47,822 nucleotides of DNA from NCBI GenBank assembly GCA_905215475.1, contig CAJMPW010000008.1, positions 1 to 47,822 on the forward strand, written 5' to 3'. Shown here piece after piece: positions 32,581-40,716 of the stretch. Each line of letters begins with the position of its first letter. Within the stretch, counting starts at the first letter, position 1. The translations under genes and the position numbers were made by a program. This DNA is from CAG-103 sp905215475. GTDB lineage: Bacteria; Bacillota; Clostridia; Oscillospirales; Oscillospiraceae. Below the pieces are notes generated by a model. It ran no database searches, had not been told where the DNA came from, and saw only the letters and a program-made list of their open reading frames with translations.

Positions 32581-33597
32581 TCAGCAGCCGCCGAACCGCG
32601 CGGCCAGAAACGTGTCGAGCTCCTCGCGCGCCGCGGCCAGCGCCAGCTCCGACGGGCTGCGGCGGCAGCGCGTGAAGTATACGAGCAGCCCGCGCATCGC
32701 CGTCAGGCGGTTTCCGGCCTGCTCCCAGCAGAGCGAGGCGGCGGAATCGGCGACCTCGTCGGTCACATCCTCGCCGCGCGTGGCGGGCAGACAGTGCAGG
32801 AACTTGCAGCCAAGCGCGCCGAGCTGCATGAGCTCGCGGTTGACCTGAAAATCCGCAAAGACGCGCACGCGCTCGTCCTTGGGCATCTCGTTTTCATACA
32901 GCCCGTACCAGACGTCGGTGTAGATGAAGTCCGCGCCGCGCACGGCGTCGCGCTCGTCCGTGACCGCCCACGTGCCGCCGGAGAGCTTGCAGTTGGCCTC
33001 CAGAATGCGCTTGTGCTCGGCATTCAGCTGATGCCCCTCCGGACCGTAGTGCACGAAGTGCATACCGAGCTTTGTCGTGATGAAGCCGAGCGAGGCGCAC
33101 ACCTGCGTACCGTCGCCGACAAAGACGACCTTGCAGTCTTCGAGCCGCTTGCCCGCCGGCAGGTGCTCGCAGATCGTGCACAGGTCGCCGATCTCCTGCG
33201 TGGGGTGGTTATAGTCGCTCATGCCGTTGATGACCGGGATCGTGCACGCCTCGGCAAGCTCCACGACCGTGCGGTGCTCGATGACGCGCGCCATGACCAC
33301 ATCGACCAGCCGCGAGAGCACCCTGCCCGTGTCGCCGATGGTCTCGTGACCGCCGAGCTGGATCATGCCCGGACCGAGGTACTGCGCGTGACCGCCGAGC
33401 TGGCTCATGGCCGTCTCGAACGACACGCGCGTGCGGGTGCTCGACTGCTGGAAGATCATGCCGAGGTTTTGGTTTTTCATCAGCGGGGGATAATACCCCT
33501 GCGCGATGGCGCGCTTGATGGCCAGCGACAGCTCGATGATGTCCAGCAGCTCCTGCCGGGAGAAGTCGTTGGTGTCGATAAAGTCCTTTTTGTACAT
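32581..33597 (-). CDS. ptcA: Putrescine carbamoyltransferase
   Basis: This enzyme transfers the carbamoyl group of N-carbamoylputrescine to phosphate, giving putrescine and carbamoyl phosphate. The 338-residue protein has the carbamoyl-phosphate motif SSTRTRVSFE, HPTQEIGD, and HCLPA. The GPGMIQLGGHETIGDTGRVL stretch and the absence of the SMG loop of ornithine enzymes favour PtcA over ArgF/ArcB. The start is placed at ATG 33597 because GGAGGA stands directly against the ATG at 33603 but 6-7 bp from the second one. It is the first gene of the agmatine operon. Confidence 0.9.
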   Translation of the reverse strand: MYKKDFIDTNDFSRQELLDIIELSLAIKRAIAQGYYPPLMKNQNLGMIFQQSSTRTRVSFETAMSQLGGHAQYLGPGMIQLGGHETIGDTGRVLSRLVDVVMARVIEHRTVVELAEACTIPVINGMSDYNHPTQEIGDLCTICEHLPAGKRLEDCKVVFVGDGTQVCASLGFITTKLGMHFVHYGPEGHQLNAEHKRILEANCKLSGGTWAVTDERDAVRGADFIYTDVWYGLYENEMPKDERVRVFADFQVNRELMQLGALGCKFLHCLPATRGEDVTDEVADSAASLCWEQAGNRLTAMRGLLVYFTRCRRSPSELALAAAREELDTFLAARFGGC

Positions 33598-33603
33598 ATC
33601 CAT

Positions 33604-33764
33604 TCCTCCAAAGGCGCAAGTTCGGGATTTGCTTCCCGGTTATTGTCGGCGAAACCGCGCGCGGATATGCGCAGCGGTGCGAAAATTTTTGCGCCGCAAA
33701 GCGCGCAGCGGGCATCGCGCCGGAGGATGCGCTGGAGGACGGATGCGCAATTTTGCGCCCCGGA
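33604..33764 (-). promoter_or_regulatory. Upstream region of the agmatine operon
   Basis: The operon promoter must lie here, but I see no convincing -35/-10 pair. The only structure is a small CGGGA...TCCCG hairpin near the ribosome binding site. An activator-dependent promoter is possible. Confidence 0.3.
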
Positions 33765-33807
33765 GCAAAAAACGGCCCGCCCGGGGAGCAATGCTCCCCG
33801 GGCGGGC
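33765..33807 (-). terminator. Terminator of the LytTR regulator gene
   Basis: A 33-bp perfect palindrome (16-bp arms GCCCGCCCGGGGAGCA and complement) followed on the minus strand by CG and TTTTTT. It insulates the regulator gene from the agmatine operon. Confidence 0.9.
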
Positions 33808-33834
33808 TGCGATTCCTATTAGATTGCCGCGTGT

Positions 33835-34638
33835 CTACTCGCCATCGACCGGGCGCGTATATGCGCCGCGCGCTTGCTGCACGGGCAGCGCCAGATACGG
33901 CCGGTCGCCCCTGCCCACATGGGACAGGTGCTGCGCCAGCGCCTGCCGGACGCGGGCATAGTTGGCGCGGCTGAGCGGGACGGTCACGCCGCTGCGCAGC
34001 ACGACGCACGAGCGCCGCAGCTCCTTGACATAGCTGAGATTGACCAGAAAGCTGCAGTGCGTCTGCACAAAGTCCGCGGGATCGAGCCGCTCATAGATCT
34101 CGTTGAGCTTTTCCGAGCACGTCACGGTGCGCGTCGTCATGACGATCTTCGTCTGGCGCTGCGCGTGCTCGCAATACTGGATCTCGCGCATGGACAGCAC
34201 ATGGCGCGTCGCGCGCGTGCCCACGATCAGACACGGACCAAGCTCTCCCTCACACGGGCGCAGGACAAAGCGCAGCGCCGCGCTCAGGCGCGTCTCCATC
34301 TCGAGCTTGCAGACAAAATAATCCGGGTCGCACTCGAACACGTCCAGCGCCGCCAGCGGATCTGCCGACAGGAAGATCAGCTTCGTCTGCGGACTTGCCA
34401 AGCACAGGTCCCGGAAAAAATTCAAATATTGTCCCCGCGTCTGACGATCGGAAATATCTGCCAGTACCACGTCGTAGGACGCACGCTCCCCGTCGAACGC
34501 CATCGACTCCGGGGCGCAAAATTCCTCCACATTTGCGCGCACCCCATGCGCATCCAGCTCGCGGCAGAGGATCTCTCTCGCCGTGTGCCGCCAGATCGTG
34601 CTGGGATCCACGATGCATACTTCCAATACTCCGGCCAC
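33835..34638 (-). CDS. LytTR family DNA-binding regulator with divergent receiver domain
   Basis: About 267 residues from a GTG start with GGAGGGGGAG 7-10 bp upstream. Residues about 5-120 look like a receiver domain. VCIVDPS replaces the usual acidic pair, the possible phospho-acceptor lies in DVVLADISD, and Lys in YFVCKLE. Residues 150-245 form a LytTR DNA-binding domain (ILSMREIQYCEHAQRQTKI, then FVQTHCSFLVNLSYVKEL). It lies directly upstream of the agmatine operon on the same strand, but a strong terminator separates them. It may control that operon; the link is only positional. A C-terminal tail rich in Arg and Pro is atypical. Confidence 0.75.
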   Translation of the reverse strand: MAGVLEVCIVDPSTIWRHTAREILCRELDAHGVRANVEEFCAPESMAFDGERASYDVVLADISDRQTRGQYLNFFRDLCLASPQTKLIFLSADPLAALDVFECDPDYFVCKLEMETRLSAALRFVLRPCEGELGPCLIVGTRATRHVLSMREIQYCEHAQRQTKIVMTTRTVTCSEKLNEIYERLDPADFVQTHCSFLVNLSYVKELRRSCVVLRSGVTVPLSRANYARVRQALAQHLSHVGRGDRPYLALPVQQARGAYTRPVDGE

Positions 34639-34841
34639 TTTTTTACGCTCCCCCTCCCATGAAGCGACGAGCCGATCGCTCCATGTCTTCTCGGCAAAAA
34701 TATAGCATTTTATGAAGCATTTGAAATGCACTTTGCATTTTCTGCATATTTTTGCGCAGAATTAGCACGTTTTTGTGCGAATGTGCAAAGAAGAACCGTG
34801 TGTCGTGTCGAAGCATTATGAAAATACGACAAAACGAACGG

Positions 34842-34869
34842 AAAAAAGACTCCGGCCGAAGCCGGAGTC
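34842..34869 (-). terminator. Terminator of the AgrA/AgrC-like operon (distal copy)
   Basis: A 9-bp stem GACTCCGGC / GCCGGAGTC with a tetraloop (CGAA on plus). On the minus strand it runs into six Ts. A near copy without T run stands at 35069-35102, and the MITE copy B lies between the two. Confidence 0.7.
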
Positions 34870-34876
34870 CTCCGTG

Positions 34877-35028
34877 TGTCAAAAGCCTCGCGGAGTTTGC
34901 GCCCGCAGGCGCAAAGAAGGTCGAATCATTTTCTCCGGCGACATGTGCGTCGGAGAAAATACATCTCAGGCTGCAAGTGTGGAATTTGTGCGCCAACGGC
35001 GCACAAATTATGCGCGCAGCAGACTGCA
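34877..35028. repeat. MITE-like dispersed repeat, copy B
   Basis: About 150 bp matching copy A (24904-25091) in opposite orientation. It shares AAAGCCTCGC(G/A)GAGTTTG, the Gly/Cys-rich GCAGGCGCAAA hairpin, the ATTTTCTCCG...CGGAGAAAAT hairpin, GGCTGCAAGTGTGGAATTTG and GCGCGCAGCAGACTGCA. The right end is altered. It sits between two copies of the operon terminator hairpin. Confidence 0.7.
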
Positions 35029-35038
35029 GCCCAGTTGC

Positions 35039-35102
35039 CGGGAAATCGCTTGCGATTTCCCGACAAATGCAAAGGACTCCGGCCGAAGCCAGAGTCCTTT
35101 GC
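35039..35102 (-). terminator. Hairpins directly after the kinase gene
   Basis: Two structures lie here. GCAAAGGACTC...GAGTCCTTTGC (35069-35102) has a tetraloop and one mismatch. An 11-bp GGGAAATCGC-type hairpin lies at 35039-35062. Neither has a clear T tract, so they probably act together with the distal terminator at 34842. Confidence 0.5.
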
Positions 35103-35117
35103 GTCCCATATGTTTCC

Positions 35118-36419
35118 TTATGCAGGCACAGCGCCCGCGCCGAGCGAGAGCGTGACGGTGTAGACGCCGTCCTCGCTCGTGTGCCGGAAGCTGCCGTCGT
35201 ACTTCTCGGCGAGACCGCCGAGCACGCGAAAGCCCACGCCGCGCTCAAGCTCCGGGATGCGCCGGGGCTTTTTGCCCTGCGGCTGCCGGGCGCGGACGGG
35301 GTTGGATTCCTGTATGACGAGGTAGCCCTTATCCATGTGCGCGCGCAGCGTGATCGCCGCATCCGGGATGCCGGCACAGGCTTCCAAGGCATTATCGAGC
35401 AGGTTGCCGAAGGCGACGATGAGGTCGGTGTTCGACACTGGCAGCTCCACCGGCAGCGACACATCCGCCTGCACCGGGACGCCGCGCAGCTCAGCCTCCT
35501 GCGCGCGCGTGTACAAAAACGCGTCCACGACCGGGTTGCGGCAGCTGCCGAGGCGGGAGTTATCGGTCTGCAGCGGCAGAAGCTGCTCGGAATACTCCGA
35601 GGCTGCCTGCAGGTTGCCCGCCTGCAAAAGCGCGTGGATGGTGTTCAGATGGTGGGCGATGTCGTGGCGCATGGCGCGGATCTGCTCGTACTGCGCGGTG
35701 AGGTCGCGGTAGTGCGCGAGCTGCGCGTCAAGCTGGCGCTCCAGCAGCTCGTTTTCCACCTCGAGCTGCACGCGCTGCTCGGTGCGGACCATGGTGCGGT
35801 AGAGCAGCACGTCGGACACGAGAAACAGCACCGACATGATCAGGATCATGGGGATGTAGTCATACCGCGGCGGCGTGAACACAAGCGTCAGGAGCGACGC
35901 CTCGCAGACCATCTGCGTGATCGGAAACGCGGAAAAGACCAGCAGCTGCCTGCCGGAGAGGTTGTTTTTCGAGCGCGTGAAGATGAGGCTGATGAGCATC
36001 AGCCCAAGCCCCAGCACCGGCAGAAACGTCACGCCGTAGATGAGCGCGCGCGGGTCTGCCCAGATGGAGATGTCGTCGTCCATGTGCAGGTCGATCATCA
36101 GCGGCGAGAACATCAGCTCCATGAGCAGCGAGCCTGCAAGCTCCGCCGCGACCGCGAGCAGCTTTCGCCCCGGCTTGCTGCGGAAGAGCAAAAACGCCAT
36201 CGCCAGCGAGCACAGCGGGAACATCAGCGCGCGCAGCTGCCCCACCGTGGTCAGCAGCAGCGTCGCCGCCATGTACACCGCGCCGATGAGCGCGGCGAGC
36301 AGCACCGTCACCCAGACGCGAAAGCGCGGCCCGTCGAGCACGCGCCACAAAAAGGCCGCCCACATTGCGATCGCGCAGGCGTTGAAAAACAGGTCGGCGA
36401 CATAGCCGTTGTATGCCAC
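35118..36419 (-). CDS. AgrC-like sensor histidine kinase (GHKL), second of a tandem pair
   Basis: A 433-residue membrane kinase. Six or so hydrophobic helices cover residues 8-205. A coiled coil (VRTEQRVQLEVENELLERQL) leads to the H-box RHDIAHHLNTIHALL (His252) and N-box NLLDNALEAC. A GHKL ATPase end with ERGVGFRVLGGLAEKYDG follows. The start is GTG 36419 with GGAGGG 9 bp upstream. It follows its paralogue by 15 bp in the same operon. The catalytic part is almost identical in DNA to that paralogue, while the membrane sensors differ. Confidence 0.88.
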   Translation of the reverse strand: MAYNGYVADLFFNACAIAMWAAFLWRVLDGPRFRVWVTVLLAALIGAVYMAATLLLTTVGQLRALMFPLCSLAMAFLLFRSKPGRKLLAVAAELAGSLLMELMFSPLMIDLHMDDDISIWADPRALIYGVTFLPVLGLGLMLISLIFTRSKNNLSGRQLLVFSAFPITQMVCEASLLTLVFTPPRYDYIPMILIMSVLFLVSDVLLYRTMVRTEQRVQLEVENELLERQLDAQLAHYRDLTAQYEQIRAMRHDIAHHLNTIHALLQAGNLQAASEYSEQLLPLQTDNSRLGSCRNPVVDAFLYTRAQEAELRGVPVQADVSLPVELPVSNTDLIVAFGNLLDNALEACAGIPDAAITLRAHMDKGYLVIQESNPVRARQPQGKKPRRIPELERGVGFRVLGGLAEKYDGSFRHTSEDGVYTVTLSLGAGAVPA

Positions 36420-36434
36420 AGCGTTGTTCCCTCC

Positions 36435-37736
36435 TTATCCGGCGCGCAGCGAGAGCGTGACGGTGTAGGTGTCATGTTCGCGCGTGTGCCGGAAGCTGCC
36501 GTCGTACTTCTCGGCGAGACTGCCGAGCACGCGAAAGCCCACGCCGCGCTCAAGCTCCGGGATGCGCCGGGGCTTTTTGCCCTGCGGCTGCCGGGCGCGG
36601 ACGGGGTTGGATTCCTGTATGACGAGGTAGCCCTTATCCATGTGCGCGCGCAGCGTGATCGCCGCATCCGGGATGCCGGCACAGGCTTCCAAGGCATTAT
36701 CGAGCAGGTTGCCGAAGGCGACGATGAGGTCGGTGTTCGACACTGGCAGCTCCACCGGCAGCGACACATCCGCCTGCACCGGGACGCCGCGCAGCTCAGC
36801 CTCCTGCGTGCGCGTGTACAAAAACGCGTCCACGACCGGGTTGCGGCAGCTGCCGAGGCGGGGGCTGTAGGTCTGCAGCGGCAGAAGCTGCGCGGAATAC
36901 TCCGTGGCTTCCTTGAGGTTTCCCGCCTGCAAAAGCGCACTGATGGTATGATAATGGTGCGAGATGTCGTGGCGCATGGTGCGGATCTGCTCGTACTGCG
37001 CGGTGAGGTCGCCGTAGTGCGCAAGCTGCGCGTCAAGCTGGCGCTCCAGCAGCTCATTTTCCACCTCGAGCTGCACGCGCTGCTCGGTGCGGACCATGGT
37101 GCGAAAGAGCAGCACATCGGACACCAGAAACAGCGCCGTCACGACCAGCAGCACCGACGTGTATTCATACCGCGGCGGGTAGAAGATGAGCGCCTGAATG
37201 GCGGCGGCGCAGAGGATCTGCGTGACCGGAAAGACGGAGAAAACCAGCAGCTGCCGCCCGGAGAGATTGTTTTTCGAGCGCAGAAACGGCAGGCTGACCA
37301 CCAGCAGCACCATCGCCAGAAACAGCAGAAACACACCGCCGTAGAGCACCGCGCGCGGATCTGCCCAGACGGCATACTGCGCGTCCATCTGAAAGTCCGC
37401 CGCGCGCATGGTGGCGGCGGAAAACAGCATCTCCACCAGCACCGTCGCGGTCAGCTCCGCCGCGACCGCGAGCAGCTTTCGCCCCGGCGTGCCGCAAAAG
37501 AGCAAATACGCCAGCGCCAGCGCCCCCGTCGGATACAGCAGCAGACGCAGTGCGCTGCCCGCCGTCGTCAGCAGCAGCACCGGCAGCAGGTAGGCGGCGT
37601 CGATCACGAGCGTGAGCAGCACCGTGCCCCACCACGAAAAGCGCGCCCCGTCGAGCACGCGCCACAAAAACACACACCACGCCGCCATGACGCAGGTGTT
37701 GAACAAAAAATCCGCAAGAAAGCCGTTATACGCCAT
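36435..37736 (-). CDS. AgrC-like sensor histidine kinase (GHKL), first of a tandem pair
   Basis: A 433-residue paralogue of the next gene, of equal length. The N-terminal membrane sensor (residues 8-205) is clearly diverged. The coiled coil, H-box (RHDISHHYHTISALL) and ATPase domain are nearly the same. The start overlaps the end of the response-regulator gene by 11 bp. Kinases of this type usually sense peptides or other signals in the membrane. No agrB/agrD-like genes are visible nearby, so the signal is unknown. Confidence 0.88.
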   Translation of the reverse strand: MAYNGFLADFLFNTCVMAAWCVFLWRVLDGARFSWWGTVLLTLVIDAAYLLPVLLLTTAGSALRLLLYPTGALALAYLLFCGTPGRKLLAVAAELTATVLVEMLFSAATMRAADFQMDAQYAVWADPRAVLYGGVFLLFLAMVLLVVSLPFLRSKNNLSGRQLLVFSVFPVTQILCAAAIQALIFYPPRYEYTSVLLVVTALFLVSDVLLFRTMVRTEQRVQLEVENELLERQLDAQLAHYGDLTAQYEQIRTMRHDISHHYHTISALLQAGNLKEATEYSAQLLPLQTYSPRLGSCRNPVVDAFLYTRTQEAELRGVPVQADVSLPVELPVSNTDLIVAFGNLLDNALEACAGIPDAAITLRAHMDKGYLVIQESNPVRARQPQGKKPRRIPELERGVGFRVLGSLAEKYDGSFRHTREHDTYTVTLSLRAG

Positions 37737-38472
37737 CGGCAGCGCCCTCCGGTGCGTCCATCTGCGCAGTGCGCCCGGCCAGCAGCCGGAAAAACGCCTC
37801 GCGCGCATCCTTTCGGTGCGAGCGGCTGATGGGCACGCGCGTGCCGTCGCTCAGGCAGAAGGTCTCGTGCTCCATGCCGACGATCGCCCGGCAGTTGACC
37901 CAGAAGCTCTGGTGGCAGCGGATGAAATCGTCCGCCACGTCGCCCGTGAGCAGCGACTGCGGGCTCTGCGTCGTCTCAAGATCGCCGTCGGTGGTGTGCA
38001 CGAGCATCTTATGCAGCGAGCGCTCAAGATACAGCACCGTGTCGAGCTCGACGCGCTGATAGCTGCCGCCGCGCCGGAGCGTGAGCGCCTTGCGCGTCGA
38101 GAGTGCGCCCAGCGCCTTGCGCAGCGCGACCGGCAGACGCGCCGCCTCATCCGACTTGAGCACATAGTAGACGTGCTCGGCCTCGTACGCGTCCATGAGA
38201 TAGCCCGCGTAGCTCGACAGGAAGATCACGCGGCAGGCGGGAGCAAGGCGGTTGATCTCCTTGGCGAGGGCGATGCCGTCGAGCTCGTCCATGCAGATGT
38301 CCAGCACGGCGATATCCGGACGGTAGCCGTCCTCGGCGAGCATATGCAGCACGGCGGGTGCATTTTGAAACGTTTTGAGCTGATGCGGCGTGTCCCCCAG
38401 CGCCGCGCGCAGGATGTCCACAGTCTGCGCCAGGCAGACAGCCTCATCATCACACACTGCAAGTTGAAGCAT
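37726..38472 (-). CDS. LytTR response regulator (AgrA/VirR-like)
   Basis: A 248-residue transcription factor. The receiver domain has CDDE at residues 7-10, phospho-acceptor Asp58 (IAVLDIC) and Lys in YYVLKSDEA. The LytTR DNA-binding domain spans about 135-235 (VLYLERSLHKMLVHTTDGD, FIRCHQSFWVNCRAI). It is the first gene of the three-gene operon, with both kinases downstream, so one regulator may serve two sensors. GGAGT lies 7 bp before the ATG, and a clear promoter is upstream. Confidence 0.9.
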   Translation of the reverse strand: MLQLAVCDDEAVCLAQTVDILRAALGDTPHQLKTFQNAPAVLHMLAEDGYRPDIAVLDICMDELDGIALAKEINRLAPACRVIFLSSYAGYLMDAYEAEHVYYVLKSDEAARLPVALRKALGALSTRKALTLRRGGSYQRVELDTVLYLERSLHKMLVHTTDGDLETTQSPQSLLTGDVADDFIRCHQSFWVNCRAIVGMEHETFCLSDGTRVPISRSHRKDAREAFFRLLAGRTAQMDAPEGAADGV

Positions 38473-38523
38473 CGGTTTGACTCCTTGTCCGGATTTGCAG
38501 AAAAAGTCATGGAAGATACCGTT

Positions 38524-38552
38524 ATTGTATACCAGAAACAAGAATGTTGCAA
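38524..38552 (-). promoter_or_regulatory. Promoter of the AgrA/AgrC-like operon
   Basis: On the minus strand, TTGCAA (38552-38547), 17-bp spacer, TACAAT (38529-38524). Confidence 0.7.
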
Positions 38553-38670
38553 GTGGGTGGCAAAAAACGACCGCGCAGCGCCCAAGCTTGACATCGGCGC
38601 ACGAAAGGATTAAGGTGGACAAAACATCCGCCGCGGCCGCGGCCGTGCGCATCGGAAAGGGGAAAGCTCC

Positions 38671-39399
38671 ATGTCCTACGGACGCATCGGCGTGATCGGC
38701 GCCATGGATTCCGAGCTTGCCGCGCTCATCGCGGCGCTCACGCAGCCTGCGCGGGAGACCGTGCAGGGACTCACATTTCACACGGGGCTGCTCAGCGGAC
38801 GGCCGGTCGTGCTCGTCCGCTGCGGCATCGGCAAGGTCAGCGCGGCGCGCTGCACGCAGGTGCTCATCGACCGGTTCGCGCCTGCGGCGGTCATCAACAC
38901 CGGCATCGCGGGCGGACTCGGCGCGGAACTTGCCGTGGGCGACATCGTGGTGGCCGACGGGCTCGTGCAGCATGATTTTGACGCCGCGCCCATCGGCTTC
39001 GTGCGCGGCTGCCTGTGCATGGGCGACCCCGGCGCGCCGACGGTGTTCACGCCCGACGAGCGGCTCTCGGCGCTGCTGGCGCGCACGGCAGGCGACGCCG
39101 CCGGCACGCAGCGGGTGCACCGGGGGCTGATCGCCACGGGCGACCGGTTCATCTCGGGCGCGGCGGAAAAGGCTGCCATCCGCAGCGCGTTCCCGTCCGC
39201 AATGGCCGCCGAGATGGAGGGCGGCGCGGTCGCGCAGGCGGCAAGCATGAGCGGCGTGCCGTTTGCCGTGGTGCGCGCAATCTCCGACCTTGCCGACGGC
39301 ACGGCGGCGGCGTCGTTCGAGCAGTTTGAGCAGCACGCGGCCGACATCTCGGCCCGGGCGGTGATGCAGGCGCTCGCAGAGCCGGACGCGCTGACCTGA
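38671..39399 (+). CDS. mtnN: 5'-methylthioadenosine/S-adenosylhomocysteine nucleosidase
   Basis: This enzyme cleaves adenine from MTA and SAH in the methionine salvage and methylation cycles. The 242-residue protein has IGVIGAMDSELAAL at the start, CGIGKVSAA, INTGIAGG, the ATGDRFI block and the active-site AAEMEGGAVAQAA, followed by VRAISDLAD with the catalytic Asp. GAAAGGGGAAAGCTCC precedes the ATG. The gene is divergent from the kinase operon and has no obvious operon partners. Confidence 0.93.
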   Translation: MSYGRIGVIGAMDSELAALIAALTQPARETVQGLTFHTGLLSGRPVVLVRCGIGKVSAARCTQVLIDRFAPAAVINTGIAGGLGAELAVGDIVVADGLVQHDFDAAPIGFVRGCLCMGDPGAPTVFTPDERLSALLARTAGDAAGTQRVHRGLIATGDRFISGAAEKAAIRSAFPSAMAAEMEGGAVAQAASMSGVPFAVVRAISDLADGTAAASFEQFEQHAADISARAVMQALAEPDALT

Positions 39400-39404
39400 A
39401 GCGG

Positions 39405-39450
39405 CAAAAAGCCTCGCAGAGTTTCGCCGCCGCAGCGGACTGCAAACCCT
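39405..39450. repeat. MITE-like dispersed repeat, internally deleted copy C
   Basis: AAAAAGCCTCGCAGAGTTT followed after a short GC stretch by GCGGACTGCAAACC. These are the two ends of copies A/B (AAAGCCTCGCRGAGTTT and GCAGACTGCAAACC) joined with the middle missing. Confidence 0.55.
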
Positions 39451-39483
39451 TTGCCGGAAAATGGCCGGTGTTCGTAAGGCAGC

Positions 39484-39521
39484 GAACAGCCACAGCAGTT
39501 TGCACTGCTGTGGCTGTTCTT
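39484..39521 (+). terminator. Terminator downstream of mtnN
   Basis: A 15-bp perfect stem GAACAGCCACAGCAG with a TTTGCA loop and its complement, then a short T-rich tail. It lies 84 bp past the stop codon, beyond the repeat remnant. Confidence 0.7.
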
Positions 39522-39609
39522 GTAGTTTATCCGGCCATATGATACTATGGAGCCGAGCAGACCTGCAAATCGGAATTGATCGAGAAAGCATGAAAAGAGG
39601 TTGATGTTT

Positions 39610-40383
39610 ATGAAGCAATATGTGGTAGATGCGTTTACAGACGAGGTTTTTCATGGGAATCAGGCTGCAATCTGCATTATGGAGAAGTGGCCGCCAGAGG
39701 ATCTTATGATGAACATCACGAGAGAAAACAATTTTTCTGAGACTGCATTCGCCGTGAAGGAAGGCAAAAAATTCCATTTGCGTTGGTTTACTCCCGGCGG
39801 TGAAATTGATCTCTGCGGACACGCAACACTGGCGTGTGCCTATGTTCTGTTTCGATTTTATCTGCCGAACGCGGATAAAGTTGTGTTTTCCACGCTTAGC
39901 GGTGATTTGGTGGTAAGAAAAACGGACGATCTGCTGGAAATGGAATTTCCTGCCTATCAATTGAAAAAAGTACCCGTTACGGATGCCATGATTGAGGCGA
40001 TCGGCGCCGTACCTTCCGAAGCATACATGGGTAGAGACTTGCTTTGTGTGTTTGACAGCGAAGAGGTGGTAAGAAACCTTGCGCCGGACATGGAGAAGCT
40101 TTTGGATTTAGATGGACTGTTGCTGCAAGTTACTGCTCCGGGTAAGGAAACGGATTCTGTTTCCCGAAGCTTTGCCCCTAAATTGAAAGTAATAGAAGAC
40201 CCTGTGTGTGGTTCCGGGCATTGCCATATTGTTCCCTATTGGGCAGAGAAGCTTGAAAAAAAGAACATCGTAGCCTATCAAGCATCACAGCGTGGCGGCA
40301 CGCTATATTGCCGAATGGAGGGAGACAGAGTAATGATGGCAGGAAAAGCCGCACTATATTCAGAGTGTGAATTGTATATTTGA
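39610..40383 (+). CDS. PhzF family isomerase-like protein
   Basis: A 257-residue protein of the PhzF/diaminopimelate-epimerase fold. The family start VDAFTDEVFHGNQAAIC, catalytic Glu in NNFSETAF (Glu44), WFTPGGEIDLCGHATLA and the second-half DPVCGSGHCHIVPYW are all present. Apart from PhzF in phenazine synthesis, the substrates of these proteins are mostly unknown. AGAGG lies 9 bp before ATG 39610, which is chosen over the ATG at 39604. The gene is much more AT-rich than its neighbours and is followed by a MITE-like element, which suggests lateral acquisition. Confidence 0.85.
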   Translation: MKQYVVDAFTDEVFHGNQAAICIMEKWPPEDLMMNITRENNFSETAFAVKEGKKFHLRWFTPGGEIDLCGHATLACAYVLFRFYLPNADKVVFSTLSGDLVVRKTDDLLEMEFPAYQLKKVPVTDAMIEAIGAVPSEAYMGRDLLCVFDSEEVVRNLAPDMEKLLDLDGLLLQVTAPGKETDSVSRSFAPKLKVIEDPVCGSGHCHIVPYWAEKLEKKNIVAYQASQRGGTLYCRMEGDRVMMAGKAALYSECELYI

Positions 40384-40443
40384 AAAAAGGCTGACAACTT
40401 CCGGTTTGTCGAACAGATAACAAGGGCGCATTTCTTAGTGCTC

Positions 40444-40583
40444 GGCTCTCCCTTTGGGAGAGCTGTCGGCACAGCCGACTGAGAGGGGAAAACATGACCA
40501 TACCAAAGGACAACAGTCAACTGGAAAACACCTGTAAGACCCTCTCAGTCACCTTCGGTGACAGCTCTCCCAGAGGGAGAGCC
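40444..40583. repeat. MITE-like element with long terminal inverted repeats
   Basis: About 140 bp bounded by imperfect inverted repeats of about 40 bp. GGCTCTCCCTTTGGGAGAGC and GACTGAGAGGG on the left match CCCTCTCAGTC and GCTCTCCCAGAGGGAGAGCC on the right. Each end is itself a hairpin. The interior is short and has no gene. It follows the laterally acquired-looking phzF gene. Together with the terminator at 40630 it fills the 40384-40716 gap. Confidence 0.7.
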
Positions 40584-40629
40584 AAGGGGGGTCGCTGCAA
40601 CTGTGCCATATGTCATAATAGCATAAAGA

Positions 40630-40661
40630 AACGGAGCGCATCCACACTGATGCGCTCCGTT
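40630..40661. terminator. Terminator between phzF-like and DUF362 genes
   Basis: A 13-bp stem AACGGAGCGCATC / GATGCGCTCCGTT with a 6-nt loop, placed between convergent genes. The T tract is weak on both strands. Confidence 0.6.
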
Positions 40662-40716
40662 AACTGTCTTACGAACGCCCCGCGAACCGGGGGAGCCTTT
40701 GCGTTATGCTCTCCGA

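Noticed and set aside
34752..37829. 1025-codon open frame on the plus strand
   Set aside because: It is antisense to the two histidine kinase genes. GC-rich codon bias opens long shadow frames; the translation is Arg/His-rich low complexity and repeats itself only because the kinases are duplicated.
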